Assembly: GCF_000283155.1 (NCBI RefSeq)
Contig: NW_004454179.1
Span: forward strand, 5,523,364-5,587,363
Reading direction: 5' to 3'
Origin: Ceratotherium simum simum
Taxonomy: Eukaryota; Chordata; Mammalia; Perissodactyla; Rhinocerotidae
Length of the DNA stretch: 64,000 nucleotides
Position 1 is the stretch's first letter. Each line of letters opens with the position of its first letter. Under the pieces are notes generated by a model. It worked only from the letters and a program-made list of their open reading frames with translations, was not told where the DNA came from and made no database searches. Made by a program: the position numbers and the translations under genes. Positions 46,621 to 60,484 of the stretch are shown here, piece after piece.

Positions 46621-47439
46621 TGTGCATCCTATGAATTGAGAACTAAGACTGGGCAGAGCTGACTTGGCTTAAGGGAGGCAGCATCCCCATTCATTGCCCA
46701 CTGAAAACTGGATGGAGGAGGGCTTTCTACTGTAACCTCCAGAAGTGGATGGAAAGCTCACTTCTGGTAGCGTGGGAGGTCAGGGGCTGCCCCAGATGCT
46801 AATAGATTTGCAGCTCCTGAAACAGCACGGGCAAACTCGGCCAGAGGAGTCAGAAGACCTGAACGATGTGGGCTCCTGGGTTTCCACTATAGGAAACCTC
46901 CACAGGACCCTCAACACAGTCTCGGACTCCACTAAGTTCTCCTCTTGAGTTTATTGAGAAAAAGATCCCAGGTTGAACGTAATTAATTACAACCAATTAG
47001 TTCAACTGCTTACCACCTACACTTAATCTCCTTGCAGTTCACTCCATAGATAACACATTAGCTTTGTTGTAATTTGAACCTGATTACAACACTTAAACTC
47101 TCAGCCTTCTCATCACAGTCTGTAGCGTGGTCTTCAGTTTCTTTCCTAAAACAAGCAAAGGAGTAATGGCAAATGTGTACTCAAGTATGAAGAAACCAAA
47201 AGCTTTCCAGCAAGATGCCTTTGTACTCAGGGTGGGAGAGAATAAGGAGGAGGACTAATTTGCAAAGTATAATTTCTGAATTTTCTCAACTCTGGATTTG
47301 TGTAACCCAAAGTAACAGGATTCTCCCATTTTCTACTTTCTTCTCTTTTTTCCTCCCATCTTCCTCTCTTAGGTAGAATCGGGTAAGGAGGATAAACTAA
47401 ACTACTTTTGTTTCTTTTCCCTGTTAATCTCAGTATCAC

Positions 47440-47675
47440 ACAACAGGTATTTATTGAGTTCTAACTACGTGCTCTGTGCTAGCTGCTTTCATCTCCATGA
47501 TATCTCGTTTAATCCTCATAATAACTCAATAAGATGGTCACCATTGACCTCATCTTACAAAACTGAAACCCAACACATCCAAGTTGGGAATTGAAAAGGC
47601 AGAATTTGAACACTAGTCTCTCTGACTCCAAGTCCCGTGCATTCCCCTACACCCTGCTCTTCCGGGCTTGCGCTC
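47440..47675 (-). repeat. MIR SINE
   Basis: Reversed MIR with the tail 'gtatttattgagttctaact', then 'tttaatcctcataataactc' and 'tctctgactccaagtcccgt'. Confidence 0.75.
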
Positions 47676-48329
47676 TGCCAGAGGGAGATATCAGAATGGT
47701 TGGAAAGATGTGCTGATCAAGAGGTCACCTTAACTTGCCCGGTATTCTGCAGCTGGCATTAGGGTTTCTACTGACATCTACCATTTCTCCTAACACCTTG
47801 TCAGGGGTGGACACTTCAACTTGGGATCTGAGTTCCCTTCCTTAGGTATTAAGAGAATACCTGCTGGTTATTTTTATAAGAACTGCAGCCAATGTCTCTC
47901 CCATCCTGTAAATTGTTAAATACCCTCTGTATTTATTTAGAGATTTCCCTTCTGAGTGAGTCAAAGGAAAATGTTTCCCATTTTCACTTGGCTATCAACA
48001 TTTTTAATTTCCTTTTTGTTCTCACAAGTTGCATCACATGCTTTCTCTTCTATTTCTGATTTCCACGCTCACATCAGGTCTATGCCTTTGTTCTTGTCTT
48101 TCTGGGAACTAACCTACTTTCCATGCGGTAAGGGACATTCCCTCGAAGTCACCAAAGCACATCTTTCTGTCGTCAGTTGAGTAGCTTTCCTTCCTCTCAG
48201 GCTGTAGACTAGTTTGTTGTGTTTCTCAGATGCACACTTTGAGGACACATAGCTTTCCTGAATACTTTTGTTTTAAACTTTGTGCCCTCAAATTTTATTG
48301 TTTGACTGGCTTCCTTCCCTTTGGGAAAC

Positions 48330-48359
48330 AAAGTGACACCATTAAAGTGGTGTCACTTT
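48330..48359. repeat. Perfect 12-bp inverted repeat with 6-nt loop
   Basis: Arms AAAGTGACACCA (48,330-48,341) and TGGTGTCACTTT (48,348-48,359) are exact complements around TTAAAG. Further weaker pairing (GGGAAA outside left, TTCCC outside right) could extend the stem. Confidence 0.95.
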
Positions 48360-48404
48360 TCCCAGGCCTCAGTTTTGTCAGCTCATCATAAAAGTCAAGC
48401 AGAT

Positions 48405-48545
48405 TGGAGGTTCTTAACCTGAGGGTCCATGCATTCGTGGGGAGATTTCAGATGGACTCAAGTGTGAATCTCTTCATCTTTTATGCAAAATTGTGTGCGT
48501 GCCACCTTCTTCCTCAAACTGCTGGCCTAGAGGGCTCTGCTGACC
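48405..48545 (+). mobile_element. Possible short hAT-like element
   Basis: 'ggttcttaacctgagggtcc' and 'ttatgcaaaattgtgtgcgt' match the layout of an old short DNA element. Family not certain. Confidence 0.4.
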
Positions 48546-49019
48546 TCAGATTCTCAAAGATTCCGTGATTCAGAAAATGTTGGAGTAGATGATCTTTAAA
48601 GATTCTTTTTAATTCAGATATTCTAGGAGGCTCTCTCATCAACTGTAGGGACTCAAAAACCAAGGCTGGATGCCACTCAGCAAACTGCTATCTTGGAGAA
48701 GCTCAGTAAATATGTGATGATACTGATGGAGATCCCAAAATACGCCTCCCCTTTCCTTTCTTGATTAATTGTTCTAAACCTTCTTGGCCAAAATTACATC
48801 CAACAAAATCCAAGAACTTGGTTGATGGTTCTGAATTCTTGGGCATTTTGTATGTATGTTTTTGTCCAATTAGTTAAGTTGTCTCTCAAATAATAAAAGG
48901 AAAATCTTTCATTTTTTAATTCAGAAGGTACGCAGGTCTTTAATAAACGTACTTAAAATTTTGTATTTGTTCTTCTATCTCCTTTCAACTGAAATTCACA
49001 CAGGATTTTTAGCTGATCA

Positions 49020-49185
49020 TTGAATATCAAAGCTAGAAAGAACTTCACTTCTCTTGTCTGAATCTCTTGTTTATGGACACAGAGGTTGCCAGAGAAGGGA
49101 AGTGACTCCTCCAAAGACACAGGAGGCTGATGGCAGAGCTGGAGCTGGAACTCAGGTATCCTGACATTCAATGTGGTGCTCTTCC
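49020..49185 (-). repeat. MIR-like SINE
   Basis: 'ttatggacacagaggttgcc', 'gggaagtgactcctccaaag' and 'gctggaactcaggtatcctg' in reversed MIR order. Confidence 0.55.
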
Positions 49186-49499
49186 CACCCAATCCTGGGT
49201 TCCCCTGGACACCCCCTGCACTTCATTCACCCCTTCTGCTATTCAGAGAACACACATCTAAAAACATGAGCAACCAACACAACATGATATCAGTTTGGGA
49301 GTCTACAAAGGAGTGAAAAGTCAAACCCTTTCACAAGTGTTCACACATCCTGCAGAGTGGGGGGCAGCAGGGTGGCTGGACAGGTCACTAAGGGGAAGAA
49401 AAGCAGCGAAACTGGGATTTAGCACCAAATAGGGAAGTTTGACAATGGGTTCGTAAGGGTCACGTGACTGTGAGGAAGATGACTGGCACGTTGTTAGGA

Positions 49500-49935
49500 G
49501 GTGCTAGTGAATATCCGCGCAGCACCAACAAGCCCCTCCAAGCTTTGCTCCCAGCCCCTTCTCCAGACCACCCCCGCTTCTATCCCCCTGCAGATCCCCT
49601 AAGCCTCACCCAAACCAGAAGCCCACCATTCCCCACCCCTCTTCTCGTTCCTACCTCTGGGCCCTGGCTGGGCTATTTGCTTTCCTTGAATGCTGCCCCC
49701 TTGACTGTTTACCTATTGCAAAACTCCCTGTTCTTTAAGCCTCAGATCAAATGCCACTTTTCTCATGAAGTTTTTCCAGACAGCCACCTTCCCTCTCCTG
49801 CTGCTTAGTATTTCTCCCCATCTTGAACTTTCAGAGTGAACTGTCTGTGACTCTCCTTCCCTGTCTGCATTATAATTATTTGTGAACACGTCTTATGCCC
49901 CCAGTGGAGGTCATACACTCCTTTAGTTGGGGTCA
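49500..49935 (+). repeat. L2 LINE 3' part
   Basis: 'aagcctcagatcaaatgcca' and 'tcatgaagtttttccagaca' are typical of the L2 3' end. The front part is diverged. Confidence 0.6.
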
Positions 49936-49944
49936 ATCCCTTTT

Positions 49945-50262
49945 TATCTTCACTCAACAAATATTTGAGACCTTCCATATAGCAGGTGTCATAGTCCCTG
50001 ACTTTAGGGCACTAATACTCTAATGGTGACACAGACAAGCAAAAGGGTGAATACAATACAGCTGAGACATGCCCCCCTAGGTCAGGTGCAAGGGCCTGTG
50101 GAAGCACAAAGTTGGAGCACTTAATCCAGTCTTGCAGGGGTAGTGCAAATTATCAGGAAGGGCTTCCTGGAGGAAGGGCTTCCTGGAGGAAGGGCTTCCT
50201 GGAGGAAGGGCTTCCTGGAGGAAGGGCTTCCTGGAAGAAGTAACATCTAAGTGGAGAAGTGA
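49945..50262 (-). repeat. L2 LINE 3' part with internal minisatellite
   Basis: Antisense L2: 'cactcaacaaatatttgaga', 'gcaggtgtcatagtccctga' and a 'gaagtaacatctaagtggag' end. A 16-bp tandem repeat has grown inside it. Confidence 0.65.
50157..50236. repeat. 16-bp minisatellite, five units
   Basis: Five head-to-tail units of GAAGGGCTTCCTGGAG. The first four are identical and the fifth differs only at its last base. Confidence 0.97.
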
Positions 50263-51469
50263 AGGACAGGTGGGAATTATCCAGACAAACAAGCAGGGGA
50301 GGTTTTGGAAGATGAGGCTGGCTTGCTGTCTAAATGGCCAGATCACGTGGGTCCTTCACAGCCCTTGAAGGAGGAAAGACTCTCCTGAGAGCAACGGGAG
50401 GCCCCCGATGATGTTCATCCCTCTCTATCTCTTGCAGCACTTAGCACAGTGCCTGGAACATCCCTGATGCTTGAATGAAAGAGTAAATGATCATAACATT
50501 TCAGAATGTCTTTTCATTTAAGGCTCTCAGGTTAAATTCCCTCTATTGACCGGTCAGAGACACAAGCTAGCTTCCCAACAACTATAATGAAATTGAACTT
50601 TTGGTTCAGATCTCCACAAGAAGGAGAACAGTGCCTGGCAATTTTCCTGATAACGCAAACTGGTCTGAAATGCATTTATCCAAATAAGTAACACAGCCTG
50701 AGGTCACATTATCCCGACTAGAGAACAGCTGTCATTTAAGTCCCTCCCATCTTTAGCTTTGTCACCCAAAGAGGGCCTCAAGAGGCAGGAAGCTTCTTTT
50801 GAAGGACCCCACTTCCCGAGTTGCCAGATCCTGCTTCCAGGCACAGGAGGGGAAAATGAAGGGGTTGGGCGGGAGGTGTGTGGGCAGGAGCCCTTTTCAT
50901 ACAAGCCTCTAGCTCTCAACGAGGAGCAAGGCCAGTGCCCAAGGCCTGGGCACGCCCGTGGAGAAGGGTCTTGTGCTGGAAGGGCAGGAGGAAGGGAGGC
51001 GAAAGGAAGTGGTACACTTCGGGTCTGGAGGCCCACCAAGGAAGGAAAACCAACTCTCAACAAGCCCGGCTTTCCATGTTGCCAGCTCCTCCCCTCGTAT
51101 CCTCCATTAGGAAGCGGGAAGTGTATACCTGACCTTACTCAGAGCTCTGGCACCATGCACTCTTCCTGTACACACTGGGTCCTGGAATCGGGCCTCATGA
51201 CTCAGCGCTGACAATAACAAGGTCTCCAGGCGCCGTGGGCTGACTTGGAACGTTTACAGAATTATTCCTGTGTTACAGACATTTCATTCTTTTCAACTAG
51301 CCACTTCACCACCTCTCCCCAATGAACTATTCTTTCCTTAACTAGACACACCCTTTCTTCCTCATAGAACACATATTCCAGGAGCACCTACTCTGGGGCC
51401 AGGCAAAGCCTTCTCCAGGTACTGCTATTTTCCCTCGGCCCCACACTCAGAGCTAGAGCAACAATCTAC

Positions 51470-51680
51470 TTTATGGAGCCTTCCCACATGCCAGGCACCA
51501 CACTTACCTCATTTAATCCTTACAACTCTCTTATGAGGGAGGGACTACCATCACTCCTACTTTGCACATGAGAAAACCGTGGCTCAAGGGGGTTAAGTGG
51601 CTTGCTAGTGAGAGGCAAAGCCTGATTATTTATATGATCCCCAACTCCCAACCATTAGGCTAGAGCTAGAGGTCTGGCCT
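51470..51680 (-). repeat. MIR SINE
   Basis: Reversed MIR: 'cacatgccaggcaccacact', 'catttaatccttacaactct' and 'cacatgagaaaaccgtggct'. Confidence 0.8.
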
Positions 51681-51689
51681 CATCCGTGT

Positions 51690-51890
51690 TCCAGGCCTCT
51701 GTGCTCCTGGTGACTCCAAGCATACCTCTGTTACTGAGGTCATGACATCGCTGTGTCTGCCAGTCTCACTGGAACATAGGCTCCACAAGGGCAGGGATGT
51801 GATGCCCTCTGTACCCTGCTCAGAGGCTGGTGTCTACAGGCCTCGCATAAATATTTGTTGAATGAATAAATAAAGCTTTAAAGGGAAACT
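51690..51890 (+). repeat. L2 LINE 3' end
   Basis: 'acataggctccacaagggca', 'gggatgtgatgccctctgta' and the end 'taaatatttgttgaatgaat'. Confidence 0.85.
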
Positions 51891-52044
51891 GGGATTGTAG
51901 GTCCATGGATCAAGCATAGGCTCTGTGGGCATAGTACACAGTAGACAATAAATGGTTTGGAAACATCTTTAAGAATGCCATCTGGTTCTCAAGACATTCT
52001 AGAATGTTCTCAGTTCCAGAAGCAGTTCTAGATCACTCAAATTG

Positions 52045-52265
52045 GATAGCTTCCATTTATAAAGTGCTGACCATGTTCTGTTCCCAGCCCCCGTGCTTAG
52101 CACTTCACATCCCTTACTTCATGGAATCCTCTCAACCACTCTAGGAGGTAGGTGTCACCTCCATTTTACAGATGAGAAGACTGAGGCTCAGAGAAGGGAA
52201 GTAACTCCCAAGTCACTAGAGAGTAAGAGGTGAGCAGGCATTTAAACCTGGCTACTTTGGAGAAG
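52045..52265 (-). repeat. MIR SINE
   Basis: Reversed MIR: 'attttacagatgagaagact', 'gaggctcagagaagggaagt' and 'aagaggtgagcaggcattta'. Confidence 0.8.
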
Positions 52266-53047
52266 CTGCCCAAAGTCTTTGACTTTTGGGGTGTTCAACA
52301 GCCTAGCCAAAACTAGAATCATGACCTAATTGCCAAGTTCATCTCCCCACCAAATTTTTCAGCCCTCAAAATACCCTAAGGCCACCTTGGTCCAAACCCT
52401 GAAATCTTTCCAGCTGACCCAGAAAGAAAATGGGACAGTAACCTAAAAACATGGCATGCCTACTCAAGGACTCCATACCTGTCAGCGCCCCAGTGCTGGG
52501 CCTGCATGCCCCTCCCCAGAACCAAAATGCATCTGTTCATCAGTGAACAAAGGCTCCGCGTTGCCACACAAACACGAGACAGGACGAAGACCTCACGGAG
52601 CTGAACACAGGCAGAGCGCCACGGGTTATGGAAACAAAGTGCATCTCACATGAAACCAAACCACACTGAGCAAACCGAAGCCTGGTGTTCTTAGCTGTGT
52701 TAGTCAGAGCAAACCGAGGATGATCTCCAAGGCATGAATGGGACGTGAGGAAGGCCTTCCTTCTCATGGGCTTTTCCACCAAGCCGGGAGGCACCAAAGT
52801 GGAGGTAATTTCTGAATCACCTCAAGAGGCCAGAATACAGACTTTCCTTTGCCTCCAACTGTCCCCAGCCCTGACACTTTAATCAATGACCCCTCCATTC
52901 CCTCCTGGGTAATATTTTTCCTCCCAAGGCAAGCAAACGGGTCTCACCGGCATCTACTCGGTCTCGATAGATGGACCATGAGTGAGATGTCCGGCCCACC
53001 CTGCCAACTGAGACGCCAAGGCACACACAGTCATGCTGCAGGCCTAC

Positions 53048-53821
53048 CTGGCTCACACCACTCCAAGCAGCCTTCCTCTCAGCCTGCTCGCCACCTCTAT
53101 GCAGCTCTGTCTGCTCAGCCTCCCTTCCCGGAAAAGGGCTACCCAGGGGCTTGCTGGGCCGGCTCTCCTCTGGGGTGTGGAGATCTGAGAGTCTCTGTTC
53201 AGTGCTCAGGCACCTGACCACGTCTGAAGGTTTCAAGCAGCTCTTCTTAGAGATCTTGGGTCCACCAGGCCATCTCTCATCTGCCTCCCTCTCTGCTTTC
53301 CTCTCATACCGTCCGCTCTCTTCTCGCCATGGCTGCTGCTTACCCTGGCTGCTAAAGGCATCGCTAAGCTCTGAGATGACCCTATCAGAGCTCCCAAGCA
53401 GCGGCTGGGAGAAGCTGTCCTGGCAGACACCTGAAGATGGCATATGGATACCACTGTCTCCATTAATGTGAAGGGAGGCCTGGGCACCAGGTGCTAGGGA
53501 GTAGGCTTTGTGGGGGGCAGGTAGGGCCAGTAGGGAAGCTCTTGAACGTGGGGTGGAACGATCTGACCAACTCAAATGGGGGAGGCTGAAGGACAGGGAG
53601 GGACTGGGCCTCGTCTTCAAGGCGAGGTGGTCAGTGTCATAGATAGAAGCCTCTGGCAGAGGAGGCAAGGGTGGGGTCAGGGCCAGAGGACGCCTACTCG
53701 GAACCCCTACAGTCAGTGAGATCCACTCAGAGGTGACGGCGTGCATCTCAGGGGACAGGGTTCGGTGGGGGTGGGGAAGAGATGAGGAGGGTGGCATGAT
53801 GAGCTTGCTGTGACTGGGAAA
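53048..53821 (-). CDS. SORBS1: SORBS1 774-nt exon (Ser/Pro-rich linker)
   Basis: This large exon encodes 258 residues from FPSHSKLIMPPS to WSGVSQ, between SH3-2 and SH3-3. It is rich in serine and proline, with a polyproline stretch (ALTPPLPPLPEAS, about residue 48-60 of the exon) that could bind SH3 domains. A conserved basic/cysteine block, KKSCLKPSDVVRCLS, follows in the last third. The acceptor is TTTTCAAG and the donor is GTAGGC. Both ends are in phase 0, so skipping would keep the frame; as I recall, human SORBS1 has isoforms without this region. The sequence aligns well with human SORBS1 from memory, with scattered substitutions typical of a disordered linker. The open frame extends beyond both borders but is not conserved there. 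Confidence 0.95.
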
Positions 53822-55402
<1,581 letters not shown>

Positions 55403-55739
55403 TCAGCATGTCTGAGGCCCCTGCCTGCACCCTGTGCTGTCCTGCATTATTTATCACATTCTTTGCTCAGAAAGACCTTCCTTGTTAGACCTGAATGGAA
55501 TTAATATCACTGGGATGGAGATGCTAACAGCAGTAGAGCCACCTGGATCCTGGGAAGTTAAGCTTGGTCTCTAAATATTTCAGTAAAGGAGAAGGTCAGA
55601 TTCATTCCCCCAAGCTACAGGCAAATGTAGTGTTTTTGACTCATTTAATGCAAAATAGACAGATATCCATTTTCCCTAAGGCAAAGGTTTTGGGGGGTTA
55701 TCTTTTTTCTTCCTTTTAATAACTATTTTTTCCTGTATC

Positions 55740-56115
55740 GTTATAGAAAAATTAAAAAACAAGTGAACATAAAGCAGAAAATAATCATTACCCATAGTAT
55801 TATTATGTGGGGGTAACTACTGTTAATATTTTGATATGTGTACTTCCTAGATTTAATTCTATACACGTGAATTAGACTTGCACATATTTTTTTCTTATAA
55901 AAATTGAGTATGCATTGTATTTCCCTTTTCCAACTTGCTTTTTTATATTTAATAACATACAGTGAGCCTCCTTATTTATCAAGAAATATAATTCTACATT
56001 TTTAATGGCGTTGCACAGCTTAATGAACCACTGCAGGGTGTTCTATTGTACATACATATAATGATTTAATTACTAGTCTCCCGATGCTGGGCAATTAGGT
56101 TGCTTCCAATGTATC
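55740..56115 (-). repeat. L1M LINE fragment
   Basis: 'ttagacttgcacatattttt', 'agtgagcctccttatttatc' and 'gttgcttccaatgtatctct' in the order of an antisense old L1 3' region. Confidence 0.55.
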
Positions 56116-56314
56116 TCTTTTCTATGAGGTGGCTCATCTTTTTCCAAGGCATGTGCTCATTTCTCTCAATCCTGAATAAAATCAGTCACTTTAGTAACTT
56201 TAGCAAGCCAGAGAATTTTGACATGTAAAGAGAGTGTTTAAATTCCTAGGGAGAACGGAGTCTCTGCACAGCTTCATTGTGTTCAAAATAAGCATGCGGA
56301 GCTCCTCGAAGGCA

Positions 56315-56605
56315 ATGATGATGACGATGATACCGGCATCTCCTGTTTACTGAGCAGTGACTAGATCCATAGGTCATGCTGGGGGCTGCACATATGGTGT
56401 TGCATTTCATCCTCTTACAACAGCTCCATGAGAGCCATTTATCTTCATTTTTTTTAATATCAGGAAATGGGGCTCAGAAAATTATTTAACTCCCCAAAAG
56501 CCGCACAGCTAATAACCTGTGGCTTTTGACTTCAAAGTTTTTCAAACTTCTCCTGGTGTCAAAGCACTTGCTTTTCTCCACTAGGCCACACTGATGTGTT
56601 GTAAA
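56315..56605 (-). repeat. MIR SINE
   Basis: Reversed MIR: 'tactgagcagtgactagatc', 'atcaggaaatggggctcaga' and 'aaagccgcacagctaataac'. Confidence 0.7.
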
Positions 56606-56796
56606 ACCCAGTCGCCAACACGGTACTTACCACATCATTAGGTGCTCAATAAATGTGGGTTTAATACAGCTTGTTAAAGACGACTAAGATTCCAGAAACA
56701 CTGCCTTTAGTTGGTGAACTCAATGTAGTTAAATCCTGACAAGCCTAGGGTTTACTTTCAAATACCTCACCTCAGAAAATTCTCCAACTGCCTTCA

Positions 56797-57189
<393 letters not shown>

Positions 57190-57304
57190 CTCGATGTAGG
57201 TGCGTGGGAAGATGCCCACCCGGCCGTGGTGCTCGCCTTCGTACCAGTTCTGATCAATCTGCCTGTAAATGTAAACGATGTCTCCCTTCTGCAGAGGAAG
57301 CTCC
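57190..57304 (-). CDS. SORBS1: SORBS1 exon (most of SH3-1)
   Basis: 115 nt. It completes a lysine codon, then encodes [38 protein letters not shown]. This is the core of the first SH3 domain with the ELPLQKGD diverging turn, the WYEG tryptophan and the GIFPRTYI strand. Acceptor GTTGACAG, donor GTACCG. As I recall, human has lysine where this reads arginine in YIYRQID. Confidence 0.97.
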
Positions 57305-57864
57305 CTGTCAACAGAGGGTCATGGCATTTTAGCAGATGTTTCAATATGTGTAACATGAAGATACTCAGTTTTTTAGCAAAAGGAGATTTCGAGTGAGGTC
57401 AAAGGGCACAAATGACAGAAGAGAGGGCTCCATATTTGGAAGTGAGAACCTCACTATTCAGGAAATTACATCACATTTGGCATTTTTCCTGTCTCTTGTG
57501 GAATGGATGTTAACTTTCAAACTGACGAGCACTCGAAAGTGCTCAGAGGCCTTATTAGTTTGTTGTGGTTTGCTCAATGTATCTTTTGTGAACACCGTCT
57601 TATGCTCAGAATATTTATGCAATGTATAGCAGTGCACCCAGCAGTCTTAAGTGATGTTCATTAAATGATGAAAAATGTTTCCTTCTAAATACTTTCACTA
57701 CCTTCACTGCCCTCTTCAATGCCATGGCAAGGAATTCCTTCATAGCTTTAAATTACCCTCAAATTATTTGTGCTATATTGATTTCCTCCTATCATTCCAT
57801 CCATTTAGCCATCCATCTACCCAGATACCTCACCATCTATCCATCTATCATCATGCAGTAGAAA

Positions 57865-58065
57865 GGCTCTGAAATTAGGCTGATCTGGGTTCAAACCCAG
57901 TTATACCATTTACTAGCTCTGGGCCTTTGGGCAAGATTCTTATCTCTGAGATACTTGATCAAAATAGGAGCTAATTCAGGGTTGTTGGAGAATTCTGCAA
58001 CAGACTACAAGTAAAACACCTAGATGGTGCCAGTTATATAGTTAACACTCAGTAAATGTTAATTC
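57865..58065 (+). repeat. MIR SINE
   Basis: Sense MIR: 'ggctctgaaattaggctgat', 'ctgggttcaaacccagttat' and 'gttaacactcagtaaatgtt'. Confidence 0.8.
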
Positions 58066-59544
58066 ACTTCCTTTACAACATGGAAAAGAGATCTTGGAAA
58101 GAAAAGTGGATATTCCTTCAAATGCTCTTCATGCCTTTTTTTCAACATTTCCATATCCATGCCTTTGTTTGCCTCAATAATAATGGTGTTAACCTCTAAC
58201 CAGCACTTTTTATTAAAAAAAAGAAAGACATAAAGATACATTATAAACAAAATGAAAACTTAAAAGGAGAACAAAAATTGTAACTTGAAATTTTCTTGAA
58301 TTAAAAAAAAATGACCTAGATCTTTTCCATTTGAGTCAAATCAATAGCATGGAAATAAAGGTCTCTGACTGCAATTTGGAGGGGTATGCCTGCTTTGCAG
58401 TGTGCCAGGAAGTCCCACGGTATGTGAGAGATGCTGGCTAAACAATGGGGGCACATGTGGAAAACTACACAAAGTCAGCACTGTGTTGGACAGAACAAGG
58501 CAGCCTTTGTGGGTCTCACATTGGTAGACAGGATTCTAATCCTAAAGAGGCCCATGAAGGGGTTCTGGGCATTCGTCTCTGTAGGAAGGAATGTCTTTGG
58601 CCAAATTTTTGCCATAGCCCTCCTTGGGGGTGTTCTCTCCTTTTACCCCCAACCACGGACACATGGATGTGCAAGACCCTCAGCATATCCATCCCTGCTG
58701 GAGATCTGCAGGCTCCAAACTCTGCGAGCCTCAGTGACTTGCAGCTGTAGAGAGAGGGTGGTAAGGGCCCACTGGTAAGAAAAAAGGACAGCTCGTGTGA
58801 GAATGAGGAGAGGTCTGTAGTCACAGCAAAAGGAGATGTACCACGGGGTGCTGGGGCCTGCCATCCTTCCTGCACTCTGGACCACACCCCTGTTTCCCAA
58901 AGATATACATGACAAAGTCTGGTGGTTACAAGGTTTGAGAAACGATAACAAGATACACTTTAGATCTTTTCTGGAGTGTCACCATGTACATTGGCACAGT
59001 AGAGGCTCAGAGGAGTCCTGTGGGACAGAAACTTGTTTAACTGTGTTGAATCCTGTGTTCCCACGGAACGCTTTCTTGAGTAACATACTCTGGGGAAAAA
59101 TAGAACCCAGTGACTGAAGATGTTTAAAAGACTCAAGTCTATGGATCTCTCATTTACTCTTTTTAAAAAGTTTCACTAACTGCTTTTGGAGGCAGCATGG
59201 TCTAATGAAATCACTGAGTCAGAAAGAAGGAACTCTCTCTTCAGCATGAGCAACGCTGATAAATAGCGACAAGTTCTCTCTATCTCAGCTTTCTCACCTG
59301 TTATATTTGACAGGGCTGCTCTAAAGAAAAAACTGTTTTTAAGATTTTTTTAAATGAAATCTAGGTAATGTAATATTATCATCACAATACCATCCAATGA
59401 ATATTACATGGAGCTTTCTCAGTTCAAAGAAAATGGGAAAAAGGTCTCTATGTCTACTTGATTAAACTAAAAATTTATATATCTGTTATTCTCTCTCTGG
59501 TTAAAATAAAAAGGGAAAGTGCTGACTTCCGCTACATGGTGCAA

Positions 59545-59720
59545 AATGTTTTACAAGTATTATCTCCATGCCCTGCAAGAGAGGCATTTTTATGCCCATC
59601 TTACAGATGAGGAAATTGGAGGTGGGAGAGGTTGGTGACTTGCCCACAGTCACAGAGACAGTAAGTGGCATAGTCAGGGCTCTAAAACCCATAATCTTTC
59701 CAGCACATTATGCTGCCACC
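59545..59720 (-). repeat. MIR SINE
   Basis: Reversed MIR: 'catcttacagatgaggaaat', 'tgacttgcccacagtcacag' and 'ggctctaaaacccataatct'. Confidence 0.8.
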
Positions 59721-60484
59721 TCTTGTCAGCTGATGAACTAAAGGACTGGAGTAATTACAGACAAAGCCAAGTGCACCAGATTTGTACCTAGTTCTGGAAA
59801 CCATGGCCTGGTCACTCATTTTGTGTTGGAGGAGATCAGCGTCATGGCTGAGCAGCCTCCACACAGCATTTTCCCAGCGTCCAAGGATGGGGAGTTCCCC
59901 TTCTCACCACCAGACATGGGGCCTCCCATCAGCCAGATAACAGGACGGCTGCTGGTCATAGCTGGCAATGAAAACTCACTGCCCATTTGAATCCATAATT
60001 AGATATGAAGTGAACAGGTTCCTTTTGGAACCCAGTCTTGGAGAGTGTTTTCCAAAGTTCATTCCATGGAAAACATAAATGTTTCCTGGTCATCTAAATT
60101 TAGATAATACAGGGTTAAATAAGCTAATCAGATTAGGTTTCTTCATTGAAAGATTTCTAGAGCCATTAGAATGGCAACAGCCAAGTATGTCTTCAAGGGG
60201 TGAGGGAGGTGTAGACATAGTGTGCAGTGGTTCCCAAACTTATTTCTATGGTGAAACACTCGCACAGAGAAATGTTTTACGGAGCTAGTACTCTCAGAAA
60301 CATACTTAGAGAAATGCTGGTCTCCTGTGGGTTCCCACAAGCCTTTAATCTCTCAGGATATTACAGCAAACTGCTAAAGATGTCTTCCTAGAGGCTGGTT
60401 CAGGTTCCTTCCACAGAAAGGGTGGGTCAGATCGAGCCACCACTTAATCAAGCAAACTGAGTCCCTTTATAGGAGGAGGCAGGG

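Larger units (their letters stand above)
41124..53047 (-). other. SORBS1: SORBS1 large intron
   Basis: 11.9 kb. It contains MIR, L2 and MER5 repeats, an ERE SINE inside another repeat, three local tandem duplications, a CA microsatellite and a perfect hairpin, all listed separately. I recognise nothing in about 41,130-42,830, 45,920-46,440, 46,620-47,430, 47,700-48,320, 48,550-49,010, 50,350-51,460 and 52,270-53,040. No extra SORBS1 exon was recognised, though tissue-specific small exons could be missed. Confidence 0.8.

Noticed and set aside
52883..53047. Continuation of the SORBS1 linker frame beyond the exon end
   Set aside because: A good donor (CAG|GTAGGC) lies at 53,047, and the next exon continues the known protein. 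The sequence beyond the donor reads VGLQHDCVC and is not conserved.
58430..58951. Open frames of 100-123 codons on both strands
   Set aside because: Overlapping frames on both strands, no domain, no exon borders compatible with SORBS1 phase.
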